DNA of 58,024 nucleotides from Bacteroidota bacterium (GTDB lineage: Bacteria; Bacteroidota; Bacteroidia; Chitinophagales; Saprospiraceae), in NCBI GenBank assembly GCA_030147525.1, contig JASBVF010000019.1:1-58024 (forward strand), written 5' to 3'. The position numbers and the translations under genes were made by a program. Position 1 is the first letter of the stretch, and each line of letters starts with the position of its first letter. The notes beneath the pieces were generated by a model. The model was not told the origin of the DNA and searched no databases. It was given only the letters and a program-made list of their open reading frames with translations. Shown one piece after another: positions 51,665 to 58,024 of the stretch.

Positions 51665-52483
51665 TTAACGTTGAAATGGTGCTAAAACTTGCGCCATCTC
51701 CGCCTGAATTTCCTGTGCCGCCTGCCGGGCCTTTTCTGCGAAATCTTCGCCCTGGCCGGCAAAGATGATACCCCGGGAAGAATTGACGAGCAAGCCGACC
51801 TGCTTGTTGAGGCCGTATTTGCACACTTCTCCCAGCTCGCCGCCCTGCGCACCAATGCCGGGAACGAGCAGGAAATGATCTGGAGCGATGCGGCGGATAT
51901 CCTTGAATTTTTCAGGATGCGTGGCGCCGGTGACGAACATCAGGTTGTCGGGCGTGCCCCATTCCTGGGCTTTTTTCATCACTTTTTCAAACAGGGGTTC
52001 GCCGCCATCTTGCGAAGCAAACTGAAAATCCTGGCTGCCCTGGTTGGAGGTCAGCGCCAGCAGGATGACCCACTTGTCTTGAAACTGAAGAAAAGGCTTC
52101 ACGCTGTCTTCACCCATGTAGGGCGCCACCGTGACGGAATCGAAGGACATGTTTTCAAAAAAAGCCCTTGCGTACTGCGTGGAGGTATTGCCGATATCGC
52201 CCCGTTTGGCATCGGCGATGGTGAAAATGTCGGAAGGAATCAGCTCCAGCGTTTTTTCCAGTGATTGCCAGCCCTTTGCTCCCCGGGTTTCGTAGAATGC
52301 GAGATTGGGTTTGTAGGCTACGCAAAGATCCTGTGTCGCTTCGATGATCTGCCGGTTGAACTCAAAAACCGGGTCGTCGTATTTCAGCAGGTGTTTCGGA
52401 AGTTTGGCCGGATCGCTGTCGAGGCCAACGCAGAGGAATGATTTTTTCTTTAAAATTTGCTGGAAAAGCTCCTGACGGGTCAT
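51665..52483 (-). CDS. pyrF: Orotidine 5'-phosphate decarboxylase
   Basis: The 272-residue product makes UMP from OMP, the last step of de novo pyrimidine synthesis. The catalytic Asp-Lys-Asp set is visible in [11 protein letters not shown] (D91, K93, D96), with phosphate-binding residues near [10 protein letters not shown] and NSSRGIIFA. It is the longer type of PyrF common in Bacteroidota and Mycobacteria. It has no signal peptide and acts in the cytoplasm. No other pyrimidine gene is beside it. Confidence 0.93.
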   Translation of the reverse strand: MTRQELFQQILKKKSFLCVGLDSDPAKLPKHLLKYDDPVFEFNRQIIEATQDLCVAYKPNLAFYETRGAKGWQSLEKTLELIPSDIFTIADAKRGDIGNTSTQYARAFFENMSFDSVTVAPYMGEDSVKPFLQFQDKWVILLALTSNQGSQDFQFASQDGGEPLFEKVMKKAQEWGTPDNLMFVTGATHPEKFKDIRRIAPDHFLLVPGIGAQGGELGEVCKYGLNKQVGLLVNSSRGIIFAGQGEDFAEKARQAAQEIQAEMAQVLAPFQR

Positions 52484-52497
52484 TGATTGGATGGATG

Positions 52498-52589
52498 AAT
52501 TGTTAGATGGTTTGATTGTTTGATGGTTGGATTGTTTTGAAAACCATTATACCATACAGCCATCAAACAATCTAACCATCCAACAATTT
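52498..52589. repeat. 31-bp stem inverted repeat of GATGGTTTGATTG words
   Basis: 52498-52527 and 52559-52589 are reverse complements with about three mismatches (words GTTAGATGGTTTGATTG and CAATCTAACCATCCAAC). The right arm ends at the NfuA-like gene's stop. It is probably terminator or spacer sequence. Confidence 0.6.
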
Positions 52590-52851
52590 ATGCAACTTCG
52601 ATTCCATTGATAGCCTCGACATGTTTGATGCCGGGCACTTTACTTTTGATGGCTTGTTCGATGCCTGCTTTCATGGTCATGATGGACATGAAGCAGTTTT
52701 CACAGTTGCCCATCCATTTCACTTTGACGGTCATGTCCTCGGTAACGTCTACCACCTGAACATCGCCGCCGTCGGCGGCAAGGTGCGGGCGAACGTCGTT
52801 GAGCGCCTGGTCAATTTGTAAAATAAGTTCTGATTTTTCTTGAACTGACAT
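52588..52851 (-). CDS. NifU C-terminal-domain iron-sulfur scaffold protein (NfuA-like)
   Basis: An 87-residue protein that is just the NifU C-terminal domain: IDQALNDVRPHLAADGGDVQ, then VKVKWMGNCENC with the Fe-S-binding CxxC and the helix SIMTMKAGIEQAIKSKVPG. It would hold a [4Fe-4S] cluster and pass it to target proteins. It is separated by 54 bp from the upstream Mrp-like ATPase gene in the same direction, so the pair probably works together in Fe-S assembly. Confidence 0.9.
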   Translation of the reverse strand: MSVQEKSELILQIDQALNDVRPHLAADGGDVQVVDVTEDMTVKVKWMGNCENCFMSIMTMKAGIEQAIKSKVPGIKHVEAINGIEVA

Positions 52852-52904
52852 ATTAGTTTTGTTATTGGCTGTTGGCCTTTGGCTAAAAGCTAATAGCCAA
52901 CAGG

Positions 52905-53996
52905 CTACTGCACATTCACAACTTTTGTTGGCTCTATCATTTCATTTCTAACAGCTACCTGGCGCACGGTGTTTTCAGCTATTTTCATAAATGCCTGTTT
53001 TACCAGTGATTTATCATCGGTAACGACGGGTTTTCCGTTGTCGCCGCCTTCCCGTACGCCCTGCACGATGGGCACCTGGCCGAGCAGCATGGAGTTGCTC
53101 ATTTGAGCAAGTTTTTTGCCGCCGCCTTCTCCGAAGAGGAAGTATTTGCGTTCCGGTAAATCTTCCGGTGTGAACCAGGCCATGTTTTCAACCACTCCTA
53201 CGATCGGCACATTTACCGAAGGCAACAGAAACATATTCATCGCTTTTACGGCATCAGCCACCGCAACTTCCTGCGGGGTTGTTACCATCACGGCGCCCGT
53301 TACTGGAACAGTTTGAACCAGCGTTAGTTGAATGTCGCCGGTTCCCGGAGGTAAATCGACGACCAGGTAATCAAGATCCGGCCAGAGCACGTCGTTGAAA
53401 AACTGCTTGATAATGCCGGCGAGCCTGGGGCCACGCAGCACCACGGCCTGCTCCGGTTCGATGATAAATCCGATGGAAATGACGGGCATGTCGTAAGCCA
53501 TGAGCGGAAGAATCTTGGGTTGGCCGTGCATGTCCTGCACTTTCGGGCGCTCACCCTTCAAGCCCAGCATCGTTGGGATGGAAGGTCCGTAAAGATCGGC
53601 ATCAACGAGGCCGACTTTGGCGCCCAGCTGTTTCAAACCGAGTGCGAGGTTGACGGAAACGGTGGATTTACCCACACCGCCTTTGCCGGAGGCGACAGCG
53701 ATGATGTTTTTGATTTGCGGCACGCTGCTGGTGCCGTCCTGCGAGCCCGGTGTCTTGGCGACCACGTGGACGTTTACATCTGCATCCGGGTAAATTTCCT
53801 TGACTGTTGCCACACAATTGAAAATCAAATCAGATTTGTGAGGGCTGTTGAGTGAAGGAAGAATGAGGTTGAAGTTGACGTTGTTGCCTTCAACGATCAG
53901 GTTTTCAACCATTTTGGCCTTGATCAGGTCTTTGCCGGTGGCCGGGTCCTGAATGGTGTAAAGTGCTTCTACAATTCTCTGTTTATCAATGCTCAT
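52905..53996 (-). CDS. Mrp/NBP35-family Fe-S carrier P-loop ATPase
   Basis: A 363-residue protein with an N-terminal MIP18-like domain (about 1-90: IVEALYTIQDPATGKDLI) and an Mrp ATPase domain with deviant Walker A GKGGVGKST (104-112), Walker B DYLVVDLPPGTGD and the GVVENMAWF segment. The CxxC usually found after this segment in Mrp is absent here (ENMAWFTPEDLPERKYFLFG). It is predicted to deliver Fe-S clusters, in concert with the NfuA-like protein encoded just downstream. A TACCTTTG box lies 22 bp upstream of the start. Confidence 0.88.
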   Translation of the reverse strand: MSIDKQRIVEALYTIQDPATGKDLIKAKMVENLIVEGNNVNFNLILPSLNSPHKSDLIFNCVATVKEIYPDADVNVHVVAKTPGSQDGTSSVPQIKNIIAVASGKGGVGKSTVSVNLALGLKQLGAKVGLVDADLYGPSIPTMLGLKGERPKVQDMHGQPKILPLMAYDMPVISIGFIIEPEQAVVLRGPRLAGIIKQFFNDVLWPDLDYLVVDLPPGTGDIQLTLVQTVPVTGAVMVTTPQEVAVADAVKAMNMFLLPSVNVPIVGVVENMAWFTPEDLPERKYFLFGEGGGKKLAQMSNSMLLGQVPIVQGVREGGDNGKPVVTDDKSLVKQAFMKIAENTVRQVAVRNEMIEPTKVVNVQ

Positions 53997-54017
53997 CGAG
54001 GCTTTTTTTTATTTTCG

Positions 54018-54025
54018 CAAAGGTA
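54018..54025 (-). promoter_or_regulatory. -7 box (TACCTTTG, minus strand) for the Mrp-like gene
   Basis: On the minus strand it reads TACCTTTG, 22 bp before the ATG. A -33 TTG at the expected distance is not clear. Confidence 0.45.
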
Positions 54026-54143
54026 AAAAAAATGATGATTGACGGTTTGGAGATTGATGTTTGTCAGTAATTTGACTGACTTGGTTCATCTCTTTTTGTC
54101 AAATGCTTTTCTTTTGATCCAAAAAAACTGACCGAGACCCACC

Positions 54144-54171
54144 TTGAATCACCAATGACCTATTACATTTG
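54144..54171 (+). promoter_or_regulatory. Bacteroidota promoter: TTG, 17-bp spacer, TACATTTG
   Basis: TTG at 54144-54146 and TACATTTG at 54164-54171 fit the two-box Bacteroidota promoter. The start codon follows at 54177, so transcription would begin at or next to the ATG, giving an almost leaderless mRNA. Confidence 0.6.
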
Positions 54172-54176
54172 CCGCT

Positions 54177-56174
54177 ATGAAAGTGTACAGAGACCTCAAC
54201 AACCTGCCACAGTTCAGGAATGCAGTGATCACCATCGGTTCATTCGATGGCGTGCATTATGGTCACAAGAAAATTGTCAAGAAAGTCAAGGACCTCGCCA
54301 TTGCGACTGGAGGGGAAAGCGTAGCTATTACCTTTCACCCGCATCCTCGTCAGATTGTCTATCCAAAAGATGACACGCTGAAGCTCATTACCACGACCGA
54401 GGAGAAAATCGCTCTGCTGGAACAGTCGGGACTGGATCACCTGGTCATCGTACCATTTACCTTTGAGTTTTCGCAACTCAGCGCCGACGAATACATCCAG
54501 AAGTTTTTGATTGAAAAATTTCAGCCGAAGCACATCGTCATCGGCTACGATCACCGGTTTGGCATGAATCGCCGCGGCGATATCAACTACCTGCGCTGGC
54601 ACGAACAGAAGGGCGGCTACAAAGTCGTGGAAATTGAAAAAGAGGAAATCAATGCCATCGGCGTCAGCTCTACCCGTATCCGGGAGTCGCTCGAATCGGG
54701 CGATGTAAAAAAAGCGGCGTCGCTGCTCGGGCATTTTTTCACACTTTCAGGAAAGGTGGTGAAAGGCCAGCAGATCGGTACTACCATCGGCTTTCCGACT
54801 GCCAACCTTGAAATAACAAGCAAGGCTAAGCTCGTTCCGCCCGACGGTATCTACGCTGCCTATGCCATCTACGACGGCGAACGCCACCGGGCCATGCTTT
54901 ACATCGGCAAGCGCCCGACGCTTAAAAAATACAGCAACCGGACCGTCGAAGTCCACATTTTCGATTTCAGTAAAACCATTTATGAAGACGAATTGGAGGT
55001 CGAGTTTGTGGATTTTATCCGCAGCGACGCCAAACTGGACGACCTGAATGCTTTGCAGGCGCAACTGACGCAGGATCAGAAGACGACGATGAAAGTGCTG
55101 GATCAGACGAAAGACCTCGTCAACGAGTGGGAAGCCGCCAAACTTCCGTCCGTCGGCGTGGTGATACTGAATTACAACGGGAAAAATTTCCTGGAAAAAC
55201 ACCTGCCTTCCGTTCTGAAAACCACGTACCGGAATTGCCATGTGTACGTCGCCGACAACGCCAGCAAGGATGGATCGGTGGAGTTTTTACGAAAGAACTT
55301 TCCGGAGGTCTCCATCATTCAGATGACGCAAAATCACGGTTTTGCGGAAGGCTACAACGTAGCGCTCGAAACGCTGGAACCGGACTATTTTGTACTGCTC
55401 AACTCAGACGTGGAAGTACCGCCAAACTGGCTCGAACCGCTCGTGGACCTGATGGAAAAGGACCACACCATTGCGGCCGTTCAGCCAAAGATTCGGGCAT
55501 TAAATCAACCTGAATATTTCGAGTATGCCGGTGCTGCCGGTGGCTGGATTGACTTTCTCGGCTATCCGTTTTGCCGGGGCCGCATTTTTGATTCCGTGGA
55601 AAAAGACAAGGGGCAGTATGATCAGGTCAGCGAAATCTTCTGGGCTTCGGGCGCCTGCATGGCCGTGCGTGCCCCGCTTTTCAAAGGTTTTGGAGGATTC
55701 GATGCCGAGTTCTTTGCTCATTTGGAGGAAATCGACCTTTGCTGGCGTTTCAAAAGGGCGGGCTACAAAGTCATGTTCACACCTCGCTCCACTGTATTCC
55801 ACCTGGGCGGCGGCACCCTGGGCTATCATTCTCCCTATAAAACTTACCTTAACTTTCGGAACAGCTATTACACGCTGCTGAAAAATGAGGGCGTGATCAA
55901 GCTGGCATTCCTGCTGCCCATCCGGGTGGCGATGGACACCGTTGCGGCGCTTTCATTTCTGCTGCAGGGGCGTTGGTTGCATGCGCAGGCAGTGATCGGG
56001 GCGTTTTTGTCCTTTTTCCTGGCGCTGGTGACCTTTATTAAAAAGCGAATTGTCCTGGAACAACTGATCGAACGCATCCGGATTTCACCCCAGCCTAACC
56101 GGCAGGGGCTGCTGAGCAGAAGCATTGTTTTTCAGTACTTTGTGATGCAGAAGAAGTTCTTTAACCGGCTCTGA
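54177..56174 (+). CDS. Fusion of RibF (riboflavin kinase/FAD synthetase) with a family 2 glycosyltransferase
   Basis: One uninterrupted 665-residue frame joins two unrelated enzymes. Residues about 1-315 are RibF: FAD synthetase with SFDGVHYGHKKI and SSTRIRESLESGDV, then riboflavin kinase with GFPTANLE, which make FMN and FAD. Residues about 325-625 are a GT2 glycosyltransferase of the rhamnosyltransferase type (VGVVILNYNG, NSDVEV with the metal-binding Asp at 411, EEIDLCWRFKRAG), with hydrophobic helices at about 570-620. The linker KLPSV matches the start of separate GT2 proteins, so a lost stop or start between two neighbours seems likely. I found no frameshift sign. Both catalytic sets look intact. 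Confidence 0.88.
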   Translation: MKVYRDLNNLPQFRNAVITIGSFDGVHYGHKKIVKKVKDLAIATGGESVAITFHPHPRQIVYPKDDTLKLITTTEEKIALLEQSGLDHLVIVPFTFEFSQLSADEYIQKFLIEKFQPKHIVIGYDHRFGMNRRGDINYLRWHEQKGGYKVVEIEKEEINAIGVSSTRIRESLESGDVKKAASLLGHFFTLSGKVVKGQQIGTTIGFPTANLEITSKAKLVPPDGIYAAYAIYDGERHRAMLYIGKRPTLKKYSNRTVEVHIFDFSKTIYEDELEVEFVDFIRSDAKLDDLNALQAQLTQDQKTTMKVLDQTKDLVNEWEAAKLPSVGVVILNYNGKNFLEKHLPSVLKTTYRNCHVYVADNASKDGSVEFLRKNFPEVSIIQMTQNHGFAEGYNVALETLEPDYFVLLNSDVEVPPNWLEPLVDLMEKDHTIAAVQPKIRALNQPEYFEYAGAAGGWIDFLGYPFCRGRIFDSVEKDKGQYDQVSEIFWASGACMAVRAPLFKGFGGFDAEFFAHLEEIDLCWRFKRAGYKVMFTPRSTVFHLGGGTLGYHSPYKTYLNFRNSYYTLLKNEGVIKLAFLLPIRVAMDTVAALSFLLQGRWLHAQAVIGAFLSFFLALVTFIKKRIVLEQLIERIRISPQPNRQGLLSRSIVFQYFVMQKKFFNRL

Positions 56175-56339
56175 TAAAGGCGGCGGTTAGTTCCGGATTA
56201 GCCAGGTTCGTTTCGGGACTACTGTCCTCCTGTTTTCGTTTCAGAACAGAAACCGGATGCGGAAAGAGTCGCCTGTAAGCGGATTTTTTGTCGGCCAGTA
56301 GCGAATATCAACAGCCAATTTCAACAATACAACCAAGTC

Positions 56340-57014
56340 ATGAAAAATCTCGCCCTTTTTACACTGATTCTCGTAGCATTCACATTGCTGGCCAGCACCT
56401 GTGAGCAGGCTCAAAAAACCGGCGATGGGTGTATCGACCCCAAAAAAATCAACCCGGATGCCGTCTGTACCATGCAATACGATCCGGTGTGCGGCTGCAA
56501 TAATGTTTCCTACGGAAATGCCTGCGAGGCAGCAAAAGCGGGGGTGACTTCGTGGGTGCAGGGCGAGTGCGATAAATGTGTGGATGCCGGAAAAATCAAC
56601 CCGGAGAAAATGTGTCCACGGGATTATCAGCCCGTTTGCGGCTGCGACGGCAAAACCTACAGCAATCCCTGCGAAGCAGAAAAAGCAGGCGTCATGAAGT
56701 GGAGTGTGGGCCAATGCGACGATTGCATCGACATTAATAAAATCGATCCGGACAGCCCCTGTACCAAAGAATACCGGCCTGTCTGCGGCTGCGACGGCAG
56801 AACTTACAGCAACCCCTGCATGGCTGAAAAAGCAGGACTAAAAAAGTGGTTTGAAGGAAAATGTGAAGACTGCTTCGAAGAAAACCCAAGAAAAACCGAT
56901 TGTCCGGACATTTACAAACCGGTTTGCGGTTGCGATGAAAAAACCTATTCCAACGAATGCGAAGCCAAAAATGCCGGGGTGAAAGCCTGGCGCAAAGGCC
57001 CTTGCGAAGGGTAG
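56340..57014 (+). CDS. Lipoprotein with four Kazal-type inhibitor domains
   Basis: A 224-residue lipoprotein (signal MKNLALFTLILVAFTLLASTC). After a short linker come four tandem Kazal domains (about 30-77, 78-124, 125-171 and 172-222). Each has the C...YxPVCGCDGxTYSNxCEAxxAG pattern with six cysteines. Kazal domains block serine proteases by presenting a reactive loop. The predicted contact residues (around PVCGC) are similar but not identical between domains, which could broaden the target range. The protein may protect the cell surface from proteases, including its own secreted ones (inference). Confidence 0.87.
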   Translation: MKNLALFTLILVAFTLLASTCEQAQKTGDGCIDPKKINPDAVCTMQYDPVCGCNNVSYGNACEAAKAGVTSWVQGECDKCVDAGKINPEKMCPRDYQPVCGCDGKTYSNPCEAEKAGVMKWSVGQCDDCIDINKIDPDSPCTKEYRPVCGCDGRTYSNPCMAEKAGLKKWFEGKCEDCFEENPRKTDCPDIYKPVCGCDEKTYSNECEAKNAGVKAWRKGPCEG

Positions 57015-57068
57015 TTTCACAGATCGGAACCCCTGAAATTTTGAGTACCGATGTTTAATTTAAAATAC

Positions 57069-57836
57069 ATGCGTTCAATCTTATTTTTTAGTTTTCTGCT
57101 GGCGTTTCTTCAGGCGGATGCACAGCGCAACCGCTACTTTTTTCAGGAGGAGCGCAGCAACGACGGCAACGTGGTGCTCATCAATGCGCTGTTTGGATGG
57201 CACAAGCCGGGCGGCGATCTGGCTGACCGGTTCGGCGTTAATTCCAGCACCGGCGGCTCCGTGGAGTTTTATACTAAAAACAACCTGATCGTCGGGGCAC
57301 ATTCCAATTTTTATTTTGGGGCAAACGTCAACACTGACGTGCTGGCTGAGCTGCGCAATGCGGAGGGGATGATTTTCGGGGATGACGGCGGTATTGCCGA
57401 GGTGCGTTTGCGGGAACGGGGGCTGTACGTTGGCGGTCACATCGGGAAAATATTTTCACTTTCAGAAACGAATAAACGTTCCGGCATCCGGGTCACCGTG
57501 GGCGGAGGCTTTTTTCAGCATAAAATAAGGATACAGGACGATCCGCAGGTGTACGTTGCCACCCTCAGCGGCGATTACAAAAAAGGCTATGACCGAATGG
57601 CGAATGGCTATGCGCTGACGGAATTCATTGGTTATCAATATCTCTCACAAAACAGGCGGATCAATTTCTTAATTGGTTTGGAATTGACGCAGGGCTTCAC
57701 GGAAAGCCGCCGGAGTTTCAATTTTGATACCCGTGACCGGGAAACCGGTAGTCGCCTGGACTTTCTTAACGGCATCAGGGTAGGGTGGACGCTGCCGCTG
57801 TATGTCGGGGAAAATCCGGATGAAATACGGTATTGA
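57069..57836 (+). CDS. Outer-membrane beta-barrel-like protein
   Basis: The ATG at 57069 gives a signal peptide (MRSILFFSFLLAFLQADAQ) on a 255-residue protein; the 57051 start would place six extra residues before it. The mature protein has strand-like segments (VLINALFGWHKPGG, SVEFYTKNNLIVGAHSNFYF, RGLYVGGHIGKIFSL, RVTVGGGFFQHKIRI) typical of an outer-membrane barrel of Bacteroidota. I cannot name the family. Confidence 0.7.
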   Translation: MRSILFFSFLLAFLQADAQRNRYFFQEERSNDGNVVLINALFGWHKPGGDLADRFGVNSSTGGSVEFYTKNNLIVGAHSNFYFGANVNTDVLAELRNAEGMIFGDDGGIAEVRLRERGLYVGGHIGKIFSLSETNKRSGIRVTVGGGFFQHKIRIQDDPQVYVATLSGDYKKGYDRMANGYALTEFIGYQYLSQNRRINFLIGLELTQGFTESRRSFNFDTRDRETGSRLDFLNGIRVGWTLPLYVGENPDEIRY

Positions 57837-57968
57837 GAGGGGTGAGAGAGTGAGAGAGTGAGAGAGTGAGAGGGTGAGAGGGTGAGAGAGGTGGTCTGAA
57901 TTTGAGTCACGACAAAGGCATGACGCATGCAACGATTTGCATATCAATGCGTTGCGTTCGTTGCGGCG
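57837..57968. repeat. GAGAGAGTGAG run and dispersed CGTTGCG repeat
   Basis: 57840-57891 is a run of GAGAGTGA words. 57905-57968 is a third member of the ATGCAACG...CAATGCGTTGCG family (also at 37345-37425 and 42128-42208). Nothing further is seen up to the window end. Confidence 0.6.
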
Positions 57969-58024
57969 GAGCGGGATACAATTTTACAAACAAAACCGGC
58001 GGAATTTCCCCGAACACATAAACA

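Overview
The window reads as chromosome of a Bacteroidota bacterium, most likely a Saprospiria/Lewinella-like lineage (inference from gene content; no rRNA or other marker was seen). Supporting signs are secreted proteins with type IX secretion (T9SS) C-terminal sorting tails, a TonB-dependent receptor paired with a DUF4249 lipoprotein, TPR-linked signalling kinases, DUF6089-type barrels, many lipoproteins, TAnnTTTG-type promoter boxes with little Shine-Dalgarno signal, and a Bacteroidota-type tyrosine integrase.

Layout. 1-7.3 kb: a small beta-rich protein, a TPR adenylate cyclase, a YdjM-like membrane protein, a heme-motif lipoprotein, a COG0701 permease and a propeller lipoprotein. 7.31-13.33 kb: a roughly 6.0-kb integrated element that splits a short MBOAT-like acyltransferase gene. 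It carries a tyrosine integrase, a membrane coiled-coil protein, two proteins of unknown function, an excisionase-like HTH protein, a winged-helix protein and a replication initiator with an iteron-like array inside its coding sequence. 13.4-20.6 kb: small membrane proteins, a TonB-C protein, a TPR histidine kinase with its NarL-type regulator, a CorC-type CNNM/CBS protein and a periplasmic heptad protein. 20.6-25 kb: a GH2-GH53 fusion enzyme for galactan and a RAYT transposase set among REP-like palindromes. 25-31 kb: NIPSNAP protein, C69 peptidase, a DUF6206-like protein beside a class III aminotransferase, a lipoprotein, and a coiled-coil protein followed by a truncated HNH gene. 31-42 kb: a giant T9SS-exported multidomain protein, a PRMT-like methyltransferase, the DUF4249/TonB-receptor pair and a small barrel. 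42-46 kb: rmuC, a 17-copy 21-bp satellite array and a large protein of unknown function. 46-58 kb: a sortilin-like propeller, an M43 metalloprotease, a DUF6089 barrel, pyrF, an NfuA-like/Mrp iron-sulfur pair, an unusual RibF-glycosyltransferase fusion, a four-Kazal lipoprotein and an outer-membrane protein.

How the parts work together. The element has a complete integrate/excise/replicate set but no relaxase or structural phage genes, so it looks like an integrative plasmid or a phage-satellite-like element. Host genes centre on surface and periplasmic work (polysaccharide and protein turnover, TonB uptake, T9SS export) with two TPR-coupled signalling systems. Intergenic gaps are unusually rich in inverted repeats, several nested, and in dispersed repeat families. 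No tRNA, rRNA or CRISPR was recognised.
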